A DNA stretch of 64,000 nucleotides from Natronomonas marina. Lineage in GTDB: Archaea; Halobacteriota; Halobacteria; Halobacteriales; Haloarculaceae. Position numbers and translations under genes: made by a program. The stretch lies in assembly GCF_024298905.1 (NCBI RefSeq), contig NZ_CP101154.1, positions 3,560,932 to 3,624,931 of the forward strand, in the 5' to 3' direction. The notes under the pieces are model-generated. The model was not told the origin of the DNA and did not search any database. It saw only the letters and a program-made list of their open reading frames with translations. This document shows, in pieces, positions 35,975 through 45,104 of the stretch; position 1 is the stretch's first letter; the number at the start of each line of letters is the position of its first letter.

Positions 35975-38284
35975 TCACGCCAGCCGCCGCGAGGAGTTCA
36001 CAACCACCAGCAGGCTGCTGGAGGCCATTGCGACGGCCGCGAACAGCGGGTTCAACAGCCCGAGCGCCGCCAGCGGGATGGCGACGGCGTTGTAGCCGAA
36101 CGCCCACGCCAGGTTGGTCTTTATCCGCCGATTCGTCGCCGACGCGAGGTCGAAGGTCGCCGGGACCGACCGGAGGTCGTCGTCGACGACGACGGCGTCG
36201 GCGGCCTCCGTCGCCAGCCGCGTCCCGCCGGCCAGCGCGACCCCGACATCGGCGGCCGCCAGCGCCGGCGCGTCGTTGCTGCCGTCGCCGACCATCGCCA
36301 CCGTCCCGCGCTCCCGGAGGCGTCGGACGGTCTCGGCCTTCGCGGCCGGCTTGACGCCGTCGAAGACCTCGTCGACGGCCGGTTCCTCGCGGAGACGGTC
36401 GGCGGCGGCCCCCTCGTCGCCCGTCAGCACGACCACCTCGCGGTCGGCGAACGCCTCGGCGACCACCGGCCACGCCGGTCGCGTCTCGTCCCCGACCGCG
36501 AGGACGCCCGCCGCCTCGCCCGCCCACCCGACGACGACCGGGACCGCACCGTCGCGGCGTATCTCCTCGGCGCTGTCGGCGACCGGCGCGGGGACGGTCC
36601 AGCCCCGCTCGGCGAACAGCGACGGGTGGCCGATCAGGACGGGGTCGCCCTCGACCCGTCCGGCGACGCCGCGGTCGTACGCTTCGACGGCCGTCGCCTC
36701 GACAGTTTCGTCGGCAGCCTCGACGACGGCCGCCGCGACCGGGTGCGAGGAGTACCGCTCGAGGGCGGCGGCCCGCGCCAGGAGGCTCCGGGCGTCGCCA
36801 TCGGTCTCCACGTCGGTCACCGCCATCTCGCCCGTCGTCAGCGTCCCTGTCTTGTCGAAGACGACCACGTCGGCGTCGGGAGCGGCCTCGAACAGCGCCG
36901 GCGTGGCGACGACGACGTTCCGCGCCGCGGCCGCCCGGGTACCGGCGGCCACGGCCAGCGGCGTCGCAAGCCCCAGCGCGCAGGGACAGGAGACGATCAG
37001 TACCGTCAGCCCGGTCAGGAGTGCCTCGGCGGGCGCGGCGCCGGTCACGAGCAGGACCGCCGTCGTCGCGGTTGCGACCAGCGCGACCAGCGGGACGAAG
37101 ACCGTCGCGAGACGGTCGGCCAGTCGCTGGGCGCCCGGGCGGGTGCTCTGTATCCGCCACAGCGACTCGACGATGCGGTCGAGGGTGCTCGCGGCCGCCT
37201 CGCCGGCCCGGACGACGACGGGCGCGTCCGTCACGACAGTCCCGCCCCGGACGTCGTCGCCGGGTCCCTTGCGGCGCGGTAGCGACTCGCCGGTCACCAG
37301 CCCCTCGTCGACGGCGGCCGACCCCTCGACGACCGTCCCGTCGACGGGGACGCGGTCGCCGGCCCGGACCAGCAGTTCCTCGCCCGCCTCGACGGCCGAG
37401 ACGTCAACCACGTCGCCGCCCGGGTACCGCGTCGCCTCCTCGACGCGGAGTCGGGTCAGTTCCTCCAGCAGGTCGCCGGCCCGCCGCTTGACGCGGGACT
37501 CGTAGTAGGTGCCCGCGGTCACGACGAGCACCACGGCGATGGTCACGTCGAAGTACAGTTCCGTCCGTCCGAGGAGCAACGCCACGGTGCTGTAGGCGTA
37601 GGCGCCGACGGCCGCCAGCGAGACGAGGAGGTCCGTGTTCGGGCGGCCCGACCGGAGACCGACGTAGGCGCCCCGCAACAGCGGCCACCCGGTGTAGAAC
37701 AGGACGACGGAGGCGAACAGCCAGATGTTCGCGCCGACGTAGAGGAACCCGAAGCCGCCGAAATCGACGACGGGGGCGTACCCGAAGTACGTCGGATAGA
37801 GGAAGAGGACGTACCACAGCATCGCCATCATGCCGAAGAAGCCGCCGCCGACGAGAAAGCGGACCACGACATCGTCGCCCTCGTCGGCCGTCTCCTCGGG
37901 GTCGTGGACGTCGTAGCCGTACCCCGAGAGCCGGTCGGGGAGGTCCTCGGCGTCGACACGGTCGGGTTCGTAGACGACGCGGAGCAGTTCCGTCGCGTAA
38001 CTGGCCTCGACCGCGTCGACGCCGTCGAGGTCGGACCCGCGGTCCTCCAGGAACACCTCACAGCTGGAACAGTGCATCCCCTCGACGCCGAGGAACGCCT
38101 GCTCGTGGCCCTCGGGGACCGGTTCGCTCCCGGTGGCTCCGTCGTCGCCCTCGACGGCCGACCCTGCCTCGTCGCCGAGACGGCGCTGGACCTCCAGACA
38201 CCCCCGGCAGCAGAACGCCCCGTCGACTCCGGGGTCGGTCACGGGCGGGTCGGGCGTCGGGAGGTCACACAGCCTACAGGACAT
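35975..38284 (-). CDS. Copper-transporting P1B-type ATPase (CopA/CcoI-like)
   Basis: 769 residues. Two N-terminal metal sites: a Cys cluster (C3, C6, C25, C26, C29; FCCRGCLE), as in the FixI/CcoI branch, then an HMA domain with GMHCSSCE (C72, C75). The core has eight membrane helices, SCPCALG (Cu+ path, near residue 431), DKTGT phosphorylation site (near 476), SSHPVA and GDGSNDAPAL. The Cys-cluster type loads copper into haem-copper oxidases rather than detoxifying. It overlaps the SafE-like gene by 11 bases, in an operon divergent from the ba3 oxidase, fitting CuB/CuA assembly. Confidence 0.93.
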   Translation of the reverse strand: MSCRLCDLPTPDPPVTDPGVDGAFCCRGCLEVQRRLGDEAGSAVEGDDGATGSEPVPEGHEQAFLGVEGMHCSSCEVFLEDRGSDLDGVDAVEASYATELLRVVYEPDRVDAEDLPDRLSGYGYDVHDPEETADEGDDVVVRFLVGGGFFGMMAMLWYVLFLYPTYFGYAPVVDFGGFGFLYVGANIWLFASVVLFYTGWPLLRGAYVGLRSGRPNTDLLVSLAAVGAYAYSTVALLLGRTELYFDVTIAVVLVVTAGTYYESRVKRRAGDLLEELTRLRVEEATRYPGGDVVDVSAVEAGEELLVRAGDRVPVDGTVVEGSAAVDEGLVTGESLPRRKGPGDDVRGGTVVTDAPVVVRAGEAAASTLDRIVESLWRIQSTRPGAQRLADRLATVFVPLVALVATATTAVLLVTGAAPAEALLTGLTVLIVSCPCALGLATPLAVAAGTRAAAARNVVVATPALFEAAPDADVVVFDKTGTLTTGEMAVTDVETDGDARSLLARAAALERYSSHPVAAAVVEAADETVEATAVEAYDRGVAGRVEGDPVLIGHPSLFAERGWTVPAPVADSAEEIRRDGAVPVVVGWAGEAAGVLAVGDETRPAWPVVAEAFADREVVVLTGDEGAAADRLREEPAVDEVFDGVKPAAKAETVRRLRERGTVAMVGDGSNDAPALAAADVGVALAGGTRLATEAADAVVVDDDLRSVPATFDLASATNRRIKTNLAWAFGYNAVAIPLAALGLLNPLFAAVAMASSSLLVVVNSSRRLA

Positions 38285-39065
38285 CGCCGAGGGGTCGGTG
38301 GGGTAGTGAGGGGTGCGGTACGTCGACGCCGAACAGCATCAGGCCGTGCGCCAGCAGGACGTAGCCGAGCACGACGAAGGCCCCGCCGAGCGCCCGGTTG
38401 AGCCGGCGGCGCTGGCCGGCGTCGACGGCGTCGAGAACGGTCCCGTAGGCGAAAAGCGTCGGTATCGTCCCGATGCCGAGGACGAGCAGCGAGAGTCCGC
38501 CGCGAAGAGGGTCGCCGACGGCGAACGCGTACAGGTACGCCGGGTAGATGATGGGACACGGGAAGAGCCCGTGCAGCGCCCCGAGGACGACGATGCCGGG
38601 ACCGGCCGCCAGCCGGTCGAGGCGGTCGGTCGCGGCCGCGACGACCCGTCCCAGCGGTGCCCCGTCGGGGACGAGTCGGTGGAGCCCGCCCGCACCGCCG
38701 AGCAGGTACGAGACGCCGACGGCGACGATGCACAGGCCGACGAAGACGCCGACGCCGCCCCGGAGGCCGTCGCCGACGCCGCCGAACCCGGCCGCGGAGT
38801 CGAAGACGACGGCCCCGAGCAGGCCCGCGGCGGCGCCGATCGTCGCGTAACTGCCGGCCCGGCCGAGATTGAACAGGGCGTGCTGTCGGACCGCCCGCGG
38901 GGTGACGTGGCCGGGGCGGCGGCCGCCGTCGGCCGCCGTCGCGTCGATCCGCCGGGCGTACAGCGTCACCAGCGGCCCGCACATCCCGAGACAGTGGGCA
39001 CCGGCCAGTAGCCCGACGACGAGGAAGACGGCGAGGTCGGCCCCGACGACGCTCTGGACGACCAT
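38274..39065 (-). CDS. SafE/CcoH-like membrane protein (DsbD_2 / TauE-SafE-type)
   Basis: 263 residues, about six membrane helices. GAHCLGMCGPLVTLYA (C25, C29) in helix 1 is the metal/thiol motif of the cytochrome-oxidase-biogenesis branch of the TauE/SafE and DsbD-like families; FPCPIIYPAYLYAF in the middle helix is a second conserved Cys motif. Proteins of this type sit next to CcoI copper ATPases in bacterial cbb3 clusters and are linked to copper delivery. Here it lies between the copper ATPase and a small membrane protein, facing the ba3 operon. Confidence 0.85.
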   Translation of the reverse strand: MVVQSVVGADLAVFLVVGLLAGAHCLGMCGPLVTLYARRIDATAADGGRRPGHVTPRAVRQHALFNLGRAGSYATIGAAAGLLGAVVFDSAAGFGGVGDGLRGGVGVFVGLCIVAVGVSYLLGGAGGLHRLVPDGAPLGRVVAAATDRLDRLAAGPGIVVLGALHGLFPCPIIYPAYLYAFAVGDPLRGGLSLLVLGIGTIPTLFAYGTVLDAVDAGQRRRLNRALGGAFVVLGYVLLAHGLMLFGVDVPHPSLPHRPLGDVL

Positions 39066-39069
39066 CGCG

Positions 39070-39255
39070 TCAGGCCGCTGTCCCGTGTCCGCCCCCGGTG
39101 ACCGGCGAGAGCGCGACGTACAGCGAGCCGAAGATGAGCAGGACGTTCACGAGGGCGACGGCGACGACCGGCTCGCCGCTTGCGACCGCGAAGACCCCCA
39201 CCGGAACGAGCGCGAGGAGCGCGACCAGTGCGCCGCGGCGCGGTGTCAGTTCCAT
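39070..39255 (-). CDS. Small two-helix membrane protein, first gene of the copper operon
   Basis: 61 residues with two hydrophobic segments (ALVALLALVPVGVFAVA and VAVALVNVLLIFGSLYVAL) and a His-containing tail (GGGHGTAA). Ends four bases before the SafE-like gene. An AGTTTTA element centred near 39283 gives leaderless spacing to ATG 39255. I recognise no family; its place suggests a role in oxidase assembly. Confidence 0.7.
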   Translation of the reverse strand: MELTPRRGALVALLALVPVGVFAVASGEPVVAVALVNVLLIFGSLYVALSPVTGGGHGTAA

Positions 39256-39280
39256 GCCGAACGGGTTGGCATCACCGACG

Positions 39281-39330
39281 TAAAACTCTGTGCCCGACTC
39301 CCGACGGCCGGGACCCGGGGTAGTTTTTTT
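39281..39330. promoter_or_regulatory. Divergent promoters of copper and ba3 oxidase operons
   Basis: AGTTTTA on the minus strand (39281-39286) serves the copper operon, and TAGTTTTTTTGC (39321-39332, plus strand) serves the oxidase genes starting at 39359. Only about 40 bp separate the two elements, so the two operons are likely controlled together. Confidence 0.6.
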
Positions 39331-39358
39331 GCAAACAGTCCCGCAACTCCCAGTGAAC

Positions 39359-39514
39359 ATGTCCGCGGACACCGAACGAACGCTCGGGCACGACGACTTC
39401 GACCCGGTGGGGACGGTCGTTCTCATCCTCATTTACTTCCTGATACTGGTGGGGATGTGGACGTTCACCTACTTCATCGAGTTCCTCGGCAACGGGCCGA
39501 CGGTGATAGGATGA
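39359..39514 (+). CDS. ba3-type oxidase small subunit (CbaD/subunit IIa-like)
   Basis: 51 residues with one membrane helix (VGTVVLILIYFLILVGMWTFTYF) and a polar start. Single-helix small subunits of this size accompany B-type (ba3) oxidases. It overlaps the subunit II gene by four bases (ATGA at 39511-39514). Probably stabilises the complex. Confidence 0.7.
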   Translation: MSADTERTLGHDDFDPVGTVVLILIYFLILVGMWTFTYFIEFLGNGPTVIG

Positions 39515-40011
39515 ACATCCACACCTACGAGAAGGCGTGGCTCGTGGCTTCGCTCGTGCTCATCGTCGGCTTCATCGGGACGGTGACCTACGGCGCGGCC
39601 GTCGCCGGTGTGTCGATGGTCGACGCCTCCGGTGGCACCATCGACGCAAACGCCGTGAGCGACGACGAGCGGTTCGCCGACCCGCGCGTCGAGCGGGTCG
39701 GCGACGGCGAGTACGAGGCCTACGTCGTCGCCCAGCAGTTCATCTTCCGACCGAACCCCATCCGAGTGCCGGCCGACAGCCGCGTGACCTTCTACATCAC
39801 GTCGCCGGACGTGATTCACGGCTTCGAGGTGGTCGGCACCAACGTCAACACGATGGTCATCCCGGGGCAGGTCGCCACCATCACCGTCGAGTTCGACGAA
39901 CCGGCCGAGTACGGCGTCCTCTGCAACGAGTACTGCGGCTCCGGCCACCACGACATGGAGGGGAAATTGATCGTCGTCCCCGAAGACGAGTACGAGGGGG
40001 GTAGCCAATGA
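39511..40011 (+). CDS. cbaB: Haem-copper oxidase subunit II (ba3 type), CuA domain
   Basis: 166 residues: one N-terminal membrane anchor (LVASLVLIVGFIGTVTYGAAV) and an extracytoplasmic cupredoxin domain. The CuA ligands are visible in IHGFEVVG (His) and CNEYCGSGHHDM (two Cys, His, Met), so it accepts electrons from a soluble or anchored carrier, most likely halocyanin. The short single-anchor form is typical of B-type oxidases. Overlaps subunit I by four bases. Confidence 0.95.
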   Translation: MNIHTYEKAWLVASLVLIVGFIGTVTYGAAVAGVSMVDASGGTIDANAVSDDERFADPRVERVGDGEYEAYVVAQQFIFRPNPIRVPADSRVTFYITSPDVIHGFEVVGTNVNTMVIPGQVATITVEFDEPAEYGVLCNEYCGSGHHDMEGKLIVVPEDEYEGGSQ

Positions 40012-41732
40012 GTGCCGACGGCGAGCTCGCGGGCGAGCAGCTCTTCCTCGACCGGTTCCCCGCTGAGGCTCGACTCGTCCGAGCGACGCTGTGGAGCGCC
40101 TTCGTCGCCCTCGGCATCGGTGCGCTGGGCGGGCTGATCCAGGCGCTGCACCGGACCGGCTACGTCCGAATCATCGAGTCGGCGGACTACTACACCGTCC
40201 TCACGCTGCACGGCGTGTTGCTCGTCATCTCCTTTACCATCTTCTTCCTCGTCGGCGTGTTCACATGGGCGATGACCAGGAGCCTCGACCGGCCGGTCGT
40301 CAGCGAACGGTTCTCCTGGACCTGGTACCTGCTGATGGTCGCCGGGACCGTGATGGCGGGCGTCGCCATCCTCGCGGGGTTCGTCGATTCGATACCGATG
40401 AGCGCCGACGTCCTGTTCACCTTCTACGCGCCGCTGCAGGCACACCCCCTGTTCTACGCCGGTCTCGCCGTCTTCATCATCGGCACATGGATGGCCGGCT
40501 TCGACTGGTTCCGGATGTGGTGGCGCTGGCGGAGCGAGACCGACGACGAGCGCATCCCGCTGCAGGCGTTCATGGTCCTGACGTCGATGTTGATGTGGTA
40601 CATCGCAACGCTGGGGGTCGCAATCGAGGTCGTCGTCTTCCTGCTTCCGTGGTCGCTCGGGCTGATAGAGCAGGTGAACCCGCTGTTGACCCGGACGCTG
40701 TTCTGGTTCTTCGGCCACCCAGTCGTCTACTTCTGGCTGATGCCGGCGTACCTCCTGTGGTACACCGTCCTGCCGAAACTCGCCGGCGGCCGGCTGTTCA
40801 GCGACCCGCTCGCGCGGGTCGTCTTCGTGCTCTTTCTCCTGCTGTCGACGCCGGTCGGCATCCACCACCAGTACGTCGATCCCGGCATCGCGGAGGGGTT
40901 CAAGTTCATCGCGATGACGAACACGATGTTCCTGCTGTTGCCGAGCCTCCTGACCGCCTTCACGGTCGTCGCCAGCATCGAGCACGGGGCCCGCCAGCGG
41001 GGCGGCGAGGGCTACCTCTCGTGGCTGGGCGAACTCCCGTGGCGGAACCCCGCCTTCACCGGGATGGCGCTGGCCGGCCTGATGTTCGCCGCCGGCGGCT
41101 TCTCGGGCATGGTCAACGCCGGCATGAACATCAACTACCTCGTCCACAACACGCTGTGGGTGCCGGGCCACTTCCACCTCACCGTCGGGACGGCCGTCGC
41201 CCTGACGTTCATGGCCGCGACCTACTGGCTGCTGCCGCAGTTGACCCGTCGGCGCATCTACAGCCGCTCGATTGCGTTGCTGCAGGTCGTGCTGTGGTTC
41301 GTCGGCATGACGCTGATGTCGAACGCGATGCACCGCGGCGGCCTCATCGGTATCCCGCGACGGACCGCCGAACCCCAGTACTCCGGGTTCGCCTTCGACG
41401 CCGGCTTCAGCACCGTCGGCGAACTCCGCCTCCAGATAGCGCTGGGCGGGACGCTGCTGTTCGTCTCGACGGTGCTGTTCCTGGGGAACGTCATCGTGTC
41501 GCTTCTGGAACGGCCGATGACCGGCGAGTTCGACGACACGCTGCCGCCGGCGCTGTCCGGCCCGGATGACGGCCCGGAGGTGCTCGACAACCTCGCGCTG
41601 TGGACCGCCATCGCGCTGGTGCTGGTCGCGCTCGCGTACGGCCTGCCGCTCGGGGCCATCGTCGCCGACGGCGGGCTGTTCGGTCCCGGCATCTCGCCGT
41701 CGCCGGCCTGGCTCCCGGAGGTGCTGCCGTGA
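40008..41732 (+). CDS. cbaA: Haem-copper oxidase subunit I (ba3 type)
   Basis: 574 residues, about 13 membrane helices. Oxygen-reducing subunit with haem b, haem a3 and CuB. Seen are the low-spin haem region (VLTLHGVLLVISF), CuB motif GHPVVYFW with the His-Tyr pair near residue 238, the paired histidines GIHHQYVDPG, and VPGHFHLTVG ligating both haems. The HPVVY spacing and the lack of the D-channel motif place it in the B family, which pumps with lower stoichiometry but higher O2 affinity. Starts at an ATGA overlap with subunit II. Confidence 0.97.
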   Translation: MSADGELAGEQLFLDRFPAEARLVRATLWSAFVALGIGALGGLIQALHRTGYVRIIESADYYTVLTLHGVLLVISFTIFFLVGVFTWAMTRSLDRPVVSERFSWTWYLLMVAGTVMAGVAILAGFVDSIPMSADVLFTFYAPLQAHPLFYAGLAVFIIGTWMAGFDWFRMWWRWRSETDDERIPLQAFMVLTSMLMWYIATLGVAIEVVVFLLPWSLGLIEQVNPLLTRTLFWFFGHPVVYFWLMPAYLLWYTVLPKLAGGRLFSDPLARVVFVLFLLLSTPVGIHHQYVDPGIAEGFKFIAMTNTMFLLLPSLLTAFTVVASIEHGARQRGGEGYLSWLGELPWRNPAFTGMALAGLMFAAGGFSGMVNAGMNINYLVHNTLWVPGHFHLTVGTAVALTFMAATYWLLPQLTRRRIYSRSIALLQVVLWFVGMTLMSNAMHRGGLIGIPRRTAEPQYSGFAFDAGFSTVGELRLQIALGGTLLFVSTVLFLGNVIVSLLERPMTGEFDDTLPPALSGPDDGPEVLDNLALWTAIALVLVALAYGLPLGAIVADGGLFGPGISPSPAWLPEVLP

Positions 41733-41950
41733 GCCGCCGCATCTCGCAGGGCGGGCTGCTCGTCATCCTCGCGTTCCTCGTTCCGGTCATCGTCGAATTG
41801 CGGACCATCGCGGGACTCCTCGGCGTCCGGCTCTCGACGACGGGATACCTCCTGACCGCGGCGGCGCTGGTCGTCGGCGTCCTCGGTGCCGTCGCGGTGT
41901 GGAACCTCCGCTTTGCGAACGCCGGCCCGGACGGCTCGGAGGGGGTCTGA
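41729..41950 (+). CDS. Small membrane protein of the ba3 oxidase operon
   Basis: 73 residues starting with GTG 41729 in a GTGA overlap with subunit I. Two hydrophobic segments (GGLLVILAFLVPVIVEL and TGYLLTAAALVVGVLGAVAV). No motif recognised; comparable two-helix proteins follow subunit I in other haloarchaeal ba3 operons by recall (CbaE-like). Likely structural or assembly component. Confidence 0.7.
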   Translation: MSRRISQGGLLVILAFLVPVIVELRTIAGLLGVRLSTTGYLLTAAALVVGVLGAVAVWNLRFANAGPDGSEGV

Positions 41951-41951
41951 C

Positions 41952-42632
41952 GTGGCCGCGACCGGGCGACTACGGCGCGTGGACCGCCCACGGCTGCCGA
42001 CCACGCGGCGGACCGCCGCAGGGACCGTCGGCGCGCTGCTCGTCGTCGAGTGTCTGGCCGTCCTCGCGTACCTGCGGGTGACGGGTACGGGCGTTCTCGC
42101 CCCCCGGTACACGCTGTACCCCTTCGTGTGGATCAACGTCGCCGCCTGGGTCCTGCTCCGGCGGCCGCGCGTGGCGGCCCCGACCCGTCGACGCGTCACC
42201 GCGGGCGCCATCGCCGTCGCGTACTTTCTCCTCTTGGCCTACGCGGGCGGCCTCGTCGGCCACGGCCACCCGGGCGTGGAGCTACCGACCCGAATCGCGT
42301 GGCTGTCGCCCGGTTGGGGACCGGCACTGCTGTACTCGGGGAGCCTCCTCGACGTCACGGTCATCCCCTTCGAGGTCGCCGGCTACGCCGCGCTGGCGGT
42401 GCTCGTCTACACGGTCGTCCTCGCGAGCGCCCGGTCGGCGCTGGCCGGCCTGCTCGGGGTGGCGACCTGCGTCGGCTGCGTGTGGCCCGCCGGGGCGGCG
42501 CTCGTGGCCGCCCTCGGCGGCGTCGGGTCGCCGCTCGCGGCCGCGATTCCCGGCATCGCCTACGACCTCTCGACGGTCCTGTTCGTCGCCACCGCCGCCG
42601 TCCTCCACTGGTCGGCACGGCGAGCGGCGTAG
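41952..42632 (+). CDS. Multi-helix membrane protein at the end of the ba3 operon
   Basis: 226 residues with six to seven membrane helices after a basic N-terminus. A CVGCVWPAGAALVAALGG helix contains a C-x2-C pair, unusual for a transmembrane segment and compatible with metal or thiol chemistry; GGLVGHGHPGVELP adds His residues. I do not recognise the family with certainty (I think DUF7546). GTG 41952 directly follows the stop of the previous gene. Probably assembles or supports the oxidase. Confidence 0.7.
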   Translation: MAATGRLRRVDRPRLPTTRRTAAGTVGALLVVECLAVLAYLRVTGTGVLAPRYTLYPFVWINVAAWVLLRRPRVAAPTRRRVTAGAIAVAYFLLLAYAGGLVGHGHPGVELPTRIAWLSPGWGPALLYSGSLLDVTVIPFEVAGYAALAVLVYTVVLASARSALAGLLGVATCVGCVWPAGAALVAALGGVGSPLAAAIPGIAYDLSTVLFVATAAVLHWSARRAA

Positions 42633-42776
42633 CCGGAACGGACACCGAGGGCGGTCGTCGGTCCGTCTCGAGGTGGGTTTCTCGTCGTCGCCTCTCGCCG
42701 GACAGCCCCGGGGCGCCGTGACGGTCGAGTACGTGACGGTCGAAGGAAAGAGACGGAACGCCGTCGTTCGGTAGCG

Positions 42777-43034
42777 CTATCGCGCCGTCTTCGGCGTGGC
42801 GCGCCGCACCGCGACCGTGACGACGAGCAGCAGGCCGCCGAACAGGACGGTACTGACGGCCAGCGCCGAGGCCGTCGCGGGGACCGCACCGGCGAAGACC
42901 GGCCACAGGGTCGCCAGTCCGACGACGACGAGACCGAGGGCGATGGCGGCCACCAGCAGCGCCACGGCCGGCATCACGCGTTCCGGTTGCACGGGCGGGT
43001 CGTCGGCGAGTCGTCGGTCGAACAGTTGGCTCAT
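42777..43034 (-). CDS. Small two-helix membrane protein, convergent to the ba3 operon
   Basis: 85 residues with two long hydrophobic helices (AVALLVAAIALGLVVVGLA and ASALAVSTVLFGGLLLVVTV) and charged ends. No family assigned. The TAAAAG element (43061-43066) is about 29 bases before ATG 43034, indicating its own leaderless promoter. Sits between the oxidase and rtcA. Confidence 0.65.
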   Translation of the reverse strand: MSQLFDRRLADDPPVQPERVMPAVALLVAAIALGLVVVGLATLWPVFAGAVPATASALAVSTVLFGGLLLVVTVAVRRATPKTAR

Positions 43035-43161
43035 ACCTCACGGTACGCGCCGAACGGACATAAAAGAGCGACCCGCGTCCCAGCGGCTGGGACCGGGGGC
43101 AGGCGCGGGACCGCCCCTCGCGTCGCAAGCCTTGTTAGGCGCCGCCGTCCATTCGAGTTCG

Positions 43162-44160
43162 ATGCTCGACATCGACGGGGGCGACGGCGGCGGGCAGGTC
43201 GTCCGGACGGCGGTGACGTTGTCGGCGCTGTCCGGCGATGCCGTCCGGATCGAGAACGTCCGCGGGAACCGCCCCGAACCCGGCATGAAACCACAGCACG
43301 TCGCGGCCGTCGAGGCCGCCGCCGGGCTCTGCTCGGCGACCGTCGAGGGCGCCGAGCGCGGCGCCGGGACGCTCGTCTTCCGGCCCGGCGCGGTGCGGGC
43401 CGACGAGGTGGCCGTCGACGTCGGCACCGCCGGCAGCGTCGCGCTGGTGTTCGACACGGTCCTCCCGCTCGCGGCCGCGCTGTCGGAACCGGCAACGGTG
43501 ACGGCGACCGGCGGCACCGACGTCGAGTGGGCACCGCCGGTCGACTACCTCCGGCGCGTGAAACTGCCGCTGCTCGGCGGCGTCGGCCTGGACGCCGACC
43601 TGTCGGTCGCCTCGCGGGGCTTCTACCCCGTCGGCGGCGGGGAGGCGACGCTGACGCTCCGGCCGTCGTCGCCGTCGCCCCTCTCGCTCGTCGAGCGGGG
43701 CGACCTCCGGCGAGTCGAGGTCTACTCGGTCGCCGACGAACGGCTCGCCGACGCGGAGGTGGCCGAGCGCCAGGCGGCCGCGGCCGCCGAGGGCGTCGAC
43801 GCCGCCCCCGTGGGCACGCGGGTCACCTACGCGGACGCCGACTGTGCCGGGTCGGTGCTCGTCCTCGTCGCCGTCTACGAGGGGAGTCGCGCCGGATTCA
43901 CCGCGCTCGGCGAGGCGGGCAAGCCCTCGGAGGAGGTCGCAAGCGAGGCCGTAACGGCGTTCGATCGGTTCCACGACGGGTCGGCGGCCGTCGACGAACA
44001 CCTCGCCGACCAGCTTCAGATCCCGCTCGCGCTGGCCGGCGGCGAGGTGACGGTTCCCGAGGTGACCCCCCACGTCGAGGCGAACGGGGCCGTCCTCGGG
44101 GCGTTCGGCCACGACCTCTCCGTCGTGGAGCGCGACGACCGCGTCGTCGTCTCGGGGTGA
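43162..44160 (+). CDS. rtcA: RNA 3'-terminal phosphate cyclase
   Basis: 332 residues. It converts RNA 3'-phosphates into 2',3'-cyclic phosphates with ATP. Characteristic segments are GGDGGGQVVRTAVTLSALSG at the N-terminus, RGNRPEPGMKPQHVAAVEA, and DQLQIPLALAGG with the following TPHVEANGAVL, whose His (near residue 303) is the adenylated nucleophile. ATG 43162 is at the family start, and CTTGTTAGG near 43133 is a likely TATA. Possibly linked to tRNA splicing or RNA repair. Confidence 0.95.
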   Translation: MLDIDGGDGGGQVVRTAVTLSALSGDAVRIENVRGNRPEPGMKPQHVAAVEAAAGLCSATVEGAERGAGTLVFRPGAVRADEVAVDVGTAGSVALVFDTVLPLAAALSEPATVTATGGTDVEWAPPVDYLRRVKLPLLGGVGLDADLSVASRGFYPVGGGEATLTLRPSSPSPLSLVERGDLRRVEVYSVADERLADAEVAERQAAAAAEGVDAAPVGTRVTYADADCAGSVLVLVAVYEGSRAGFTALGEAGKPSEEVASEAVTAFDRFHDGSAAVDEHLADQLQIPLALAGGEVTVPEVTPHVEANGAVLGAFGHDLSVVERDDRVVVSG

Positions 44161-44186
44161 AACGGGCAGGGCGTCGGTGTCGCGCC

Positions 44187-44360
44187 CTATACCACGAGAT
44201 CGGACAGGGCGGGACCGTAGAAGAGAAGCAGCAGCCCCGCCGCGACGAGCAGGAGAACCCACACGATCGTCATGACGCCGAGCCGGCGGAACACTCTCCG
44301 GTCCCGGTCGGTCGCCTCGTCGTCGGCGTCGGTCTCCGGCGCGCCCGTTTCGGTACTCAT
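44187..44360 (-). CDS. Small single-helix membrane protein
   Basis: 57 residues: acidic N-terminus (MSTETGAPETDADDEATD), a basic RRVFRRLG stretch, then one membrane helix (IVWVLLLVAAGLLLLFYG). TTTTAAC on the minus strand (44385-44390) is centred about 28 bases upstream, so it is a leaderless gene of its own. Convergent to rtcA. Function not recognised. Confidence 0.7.
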   Translation of the reverse strand: MSTETGAPETDADDEATDRDRRVFRRLGVMTIVWVLLLVAAGLLLLFYGPALSDLVV

Positions 44361-44470
44361 ACGTGGTGTCTGACGCTCGGGTAAGTTAAAACCCGACCCG
44401 CGGGACCCCACCGCGGCCGGAGGCGCCGCCACCGGAACGACGATGCCGTTCCCGCACGAAATCCGACGCG

Positions 44471-45022
44471 ATGGGATTTCACACCTTCGACGCCGGGCGG
44501 GCCGACGCGCTGGAGGACCGCTCGCGGTTCCGGTACTGTTCGGCGGAGGAACTGCTCGGCGCCGCGGCGCTGGCGGGCGACGACACCGTCGTCGACATCG
44601 GCAGCGGCACCGGCTTCTACACGGACGTGCTGGCGGGGGTCGCAAGCGAGGTCTACGCCGTCGACGTCCAGCCGGCGATGGCCGCCTACTACCGCGAGAA
44701 GGGAGTTCCCGACCCTGTCTCGCTCCTTTCGGCCGACGCGGACCGACTGCCGCTCGCCGCCGGCGCCGCCGACGTCGCCGTCTCGACGATGACGTACCAC
44801 GAACTCCCCGACGACGCACTCGACGAACTCGCCCGCGTCGTCCGCCCGGGCGGGCGACTGGTCGTCGTCGACTGGACTGCCGCCGGCGAGGGCGAGGACG
44901 GCCCGCCGCTAGCCGAGCGGTTCGACGCCTGGACGACCGGCGCCGCCGTCGACGCGGCCGGCTTCTCCGTCCGGCGTGCAGAATCCAGACGGGAGACGTT
45001 CCTCCTGACTGCGGTCCGGTGA
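44471..45022 (+). CDS. SAM-dependent class I methyltransferase
   Basis: 183 residues. Motif I VVDIGSGTGFYTDVLAG (near 40-56), VYAVDVQPAMAAYYRE, motif IV region VAVSTMTYHELPDD and motif VI VVRPGGRLVVVDW match UbiE/Methyltransf_11-type enzymes. The start MGFHTFDAGRADALEDRSRF resembles proteins annotated as such in other haloarchaea. Acceptor unknown; short length suggests a small-molecule or metalloid substrate. Confidence 0.85.
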   Translation: MGFHTFDAGRADALEDRSRFRYCSAEELLGAAALAGDDTVVDIGSGTGFYTDVLAGVASEVYAVDVQPAMAAYYREKGVPDPVSLLSADADRLPLAAGAADVAVSTMTYHELPDDALDELARVVRPGGRLVVVDWTAAGEGEDGPPLAERFDAWTTGAAVDAAGFSVRRAESRRETFLLTAVR

Positions 45023-45104
45023 GGCCGGCGGGGCCGCGAGCGGCCCCCCACGACGGCCGTGAACCGTCGGGTGGTCTTTTGTCGCGGGCGCCGTAGCGGC
45101 GGCC

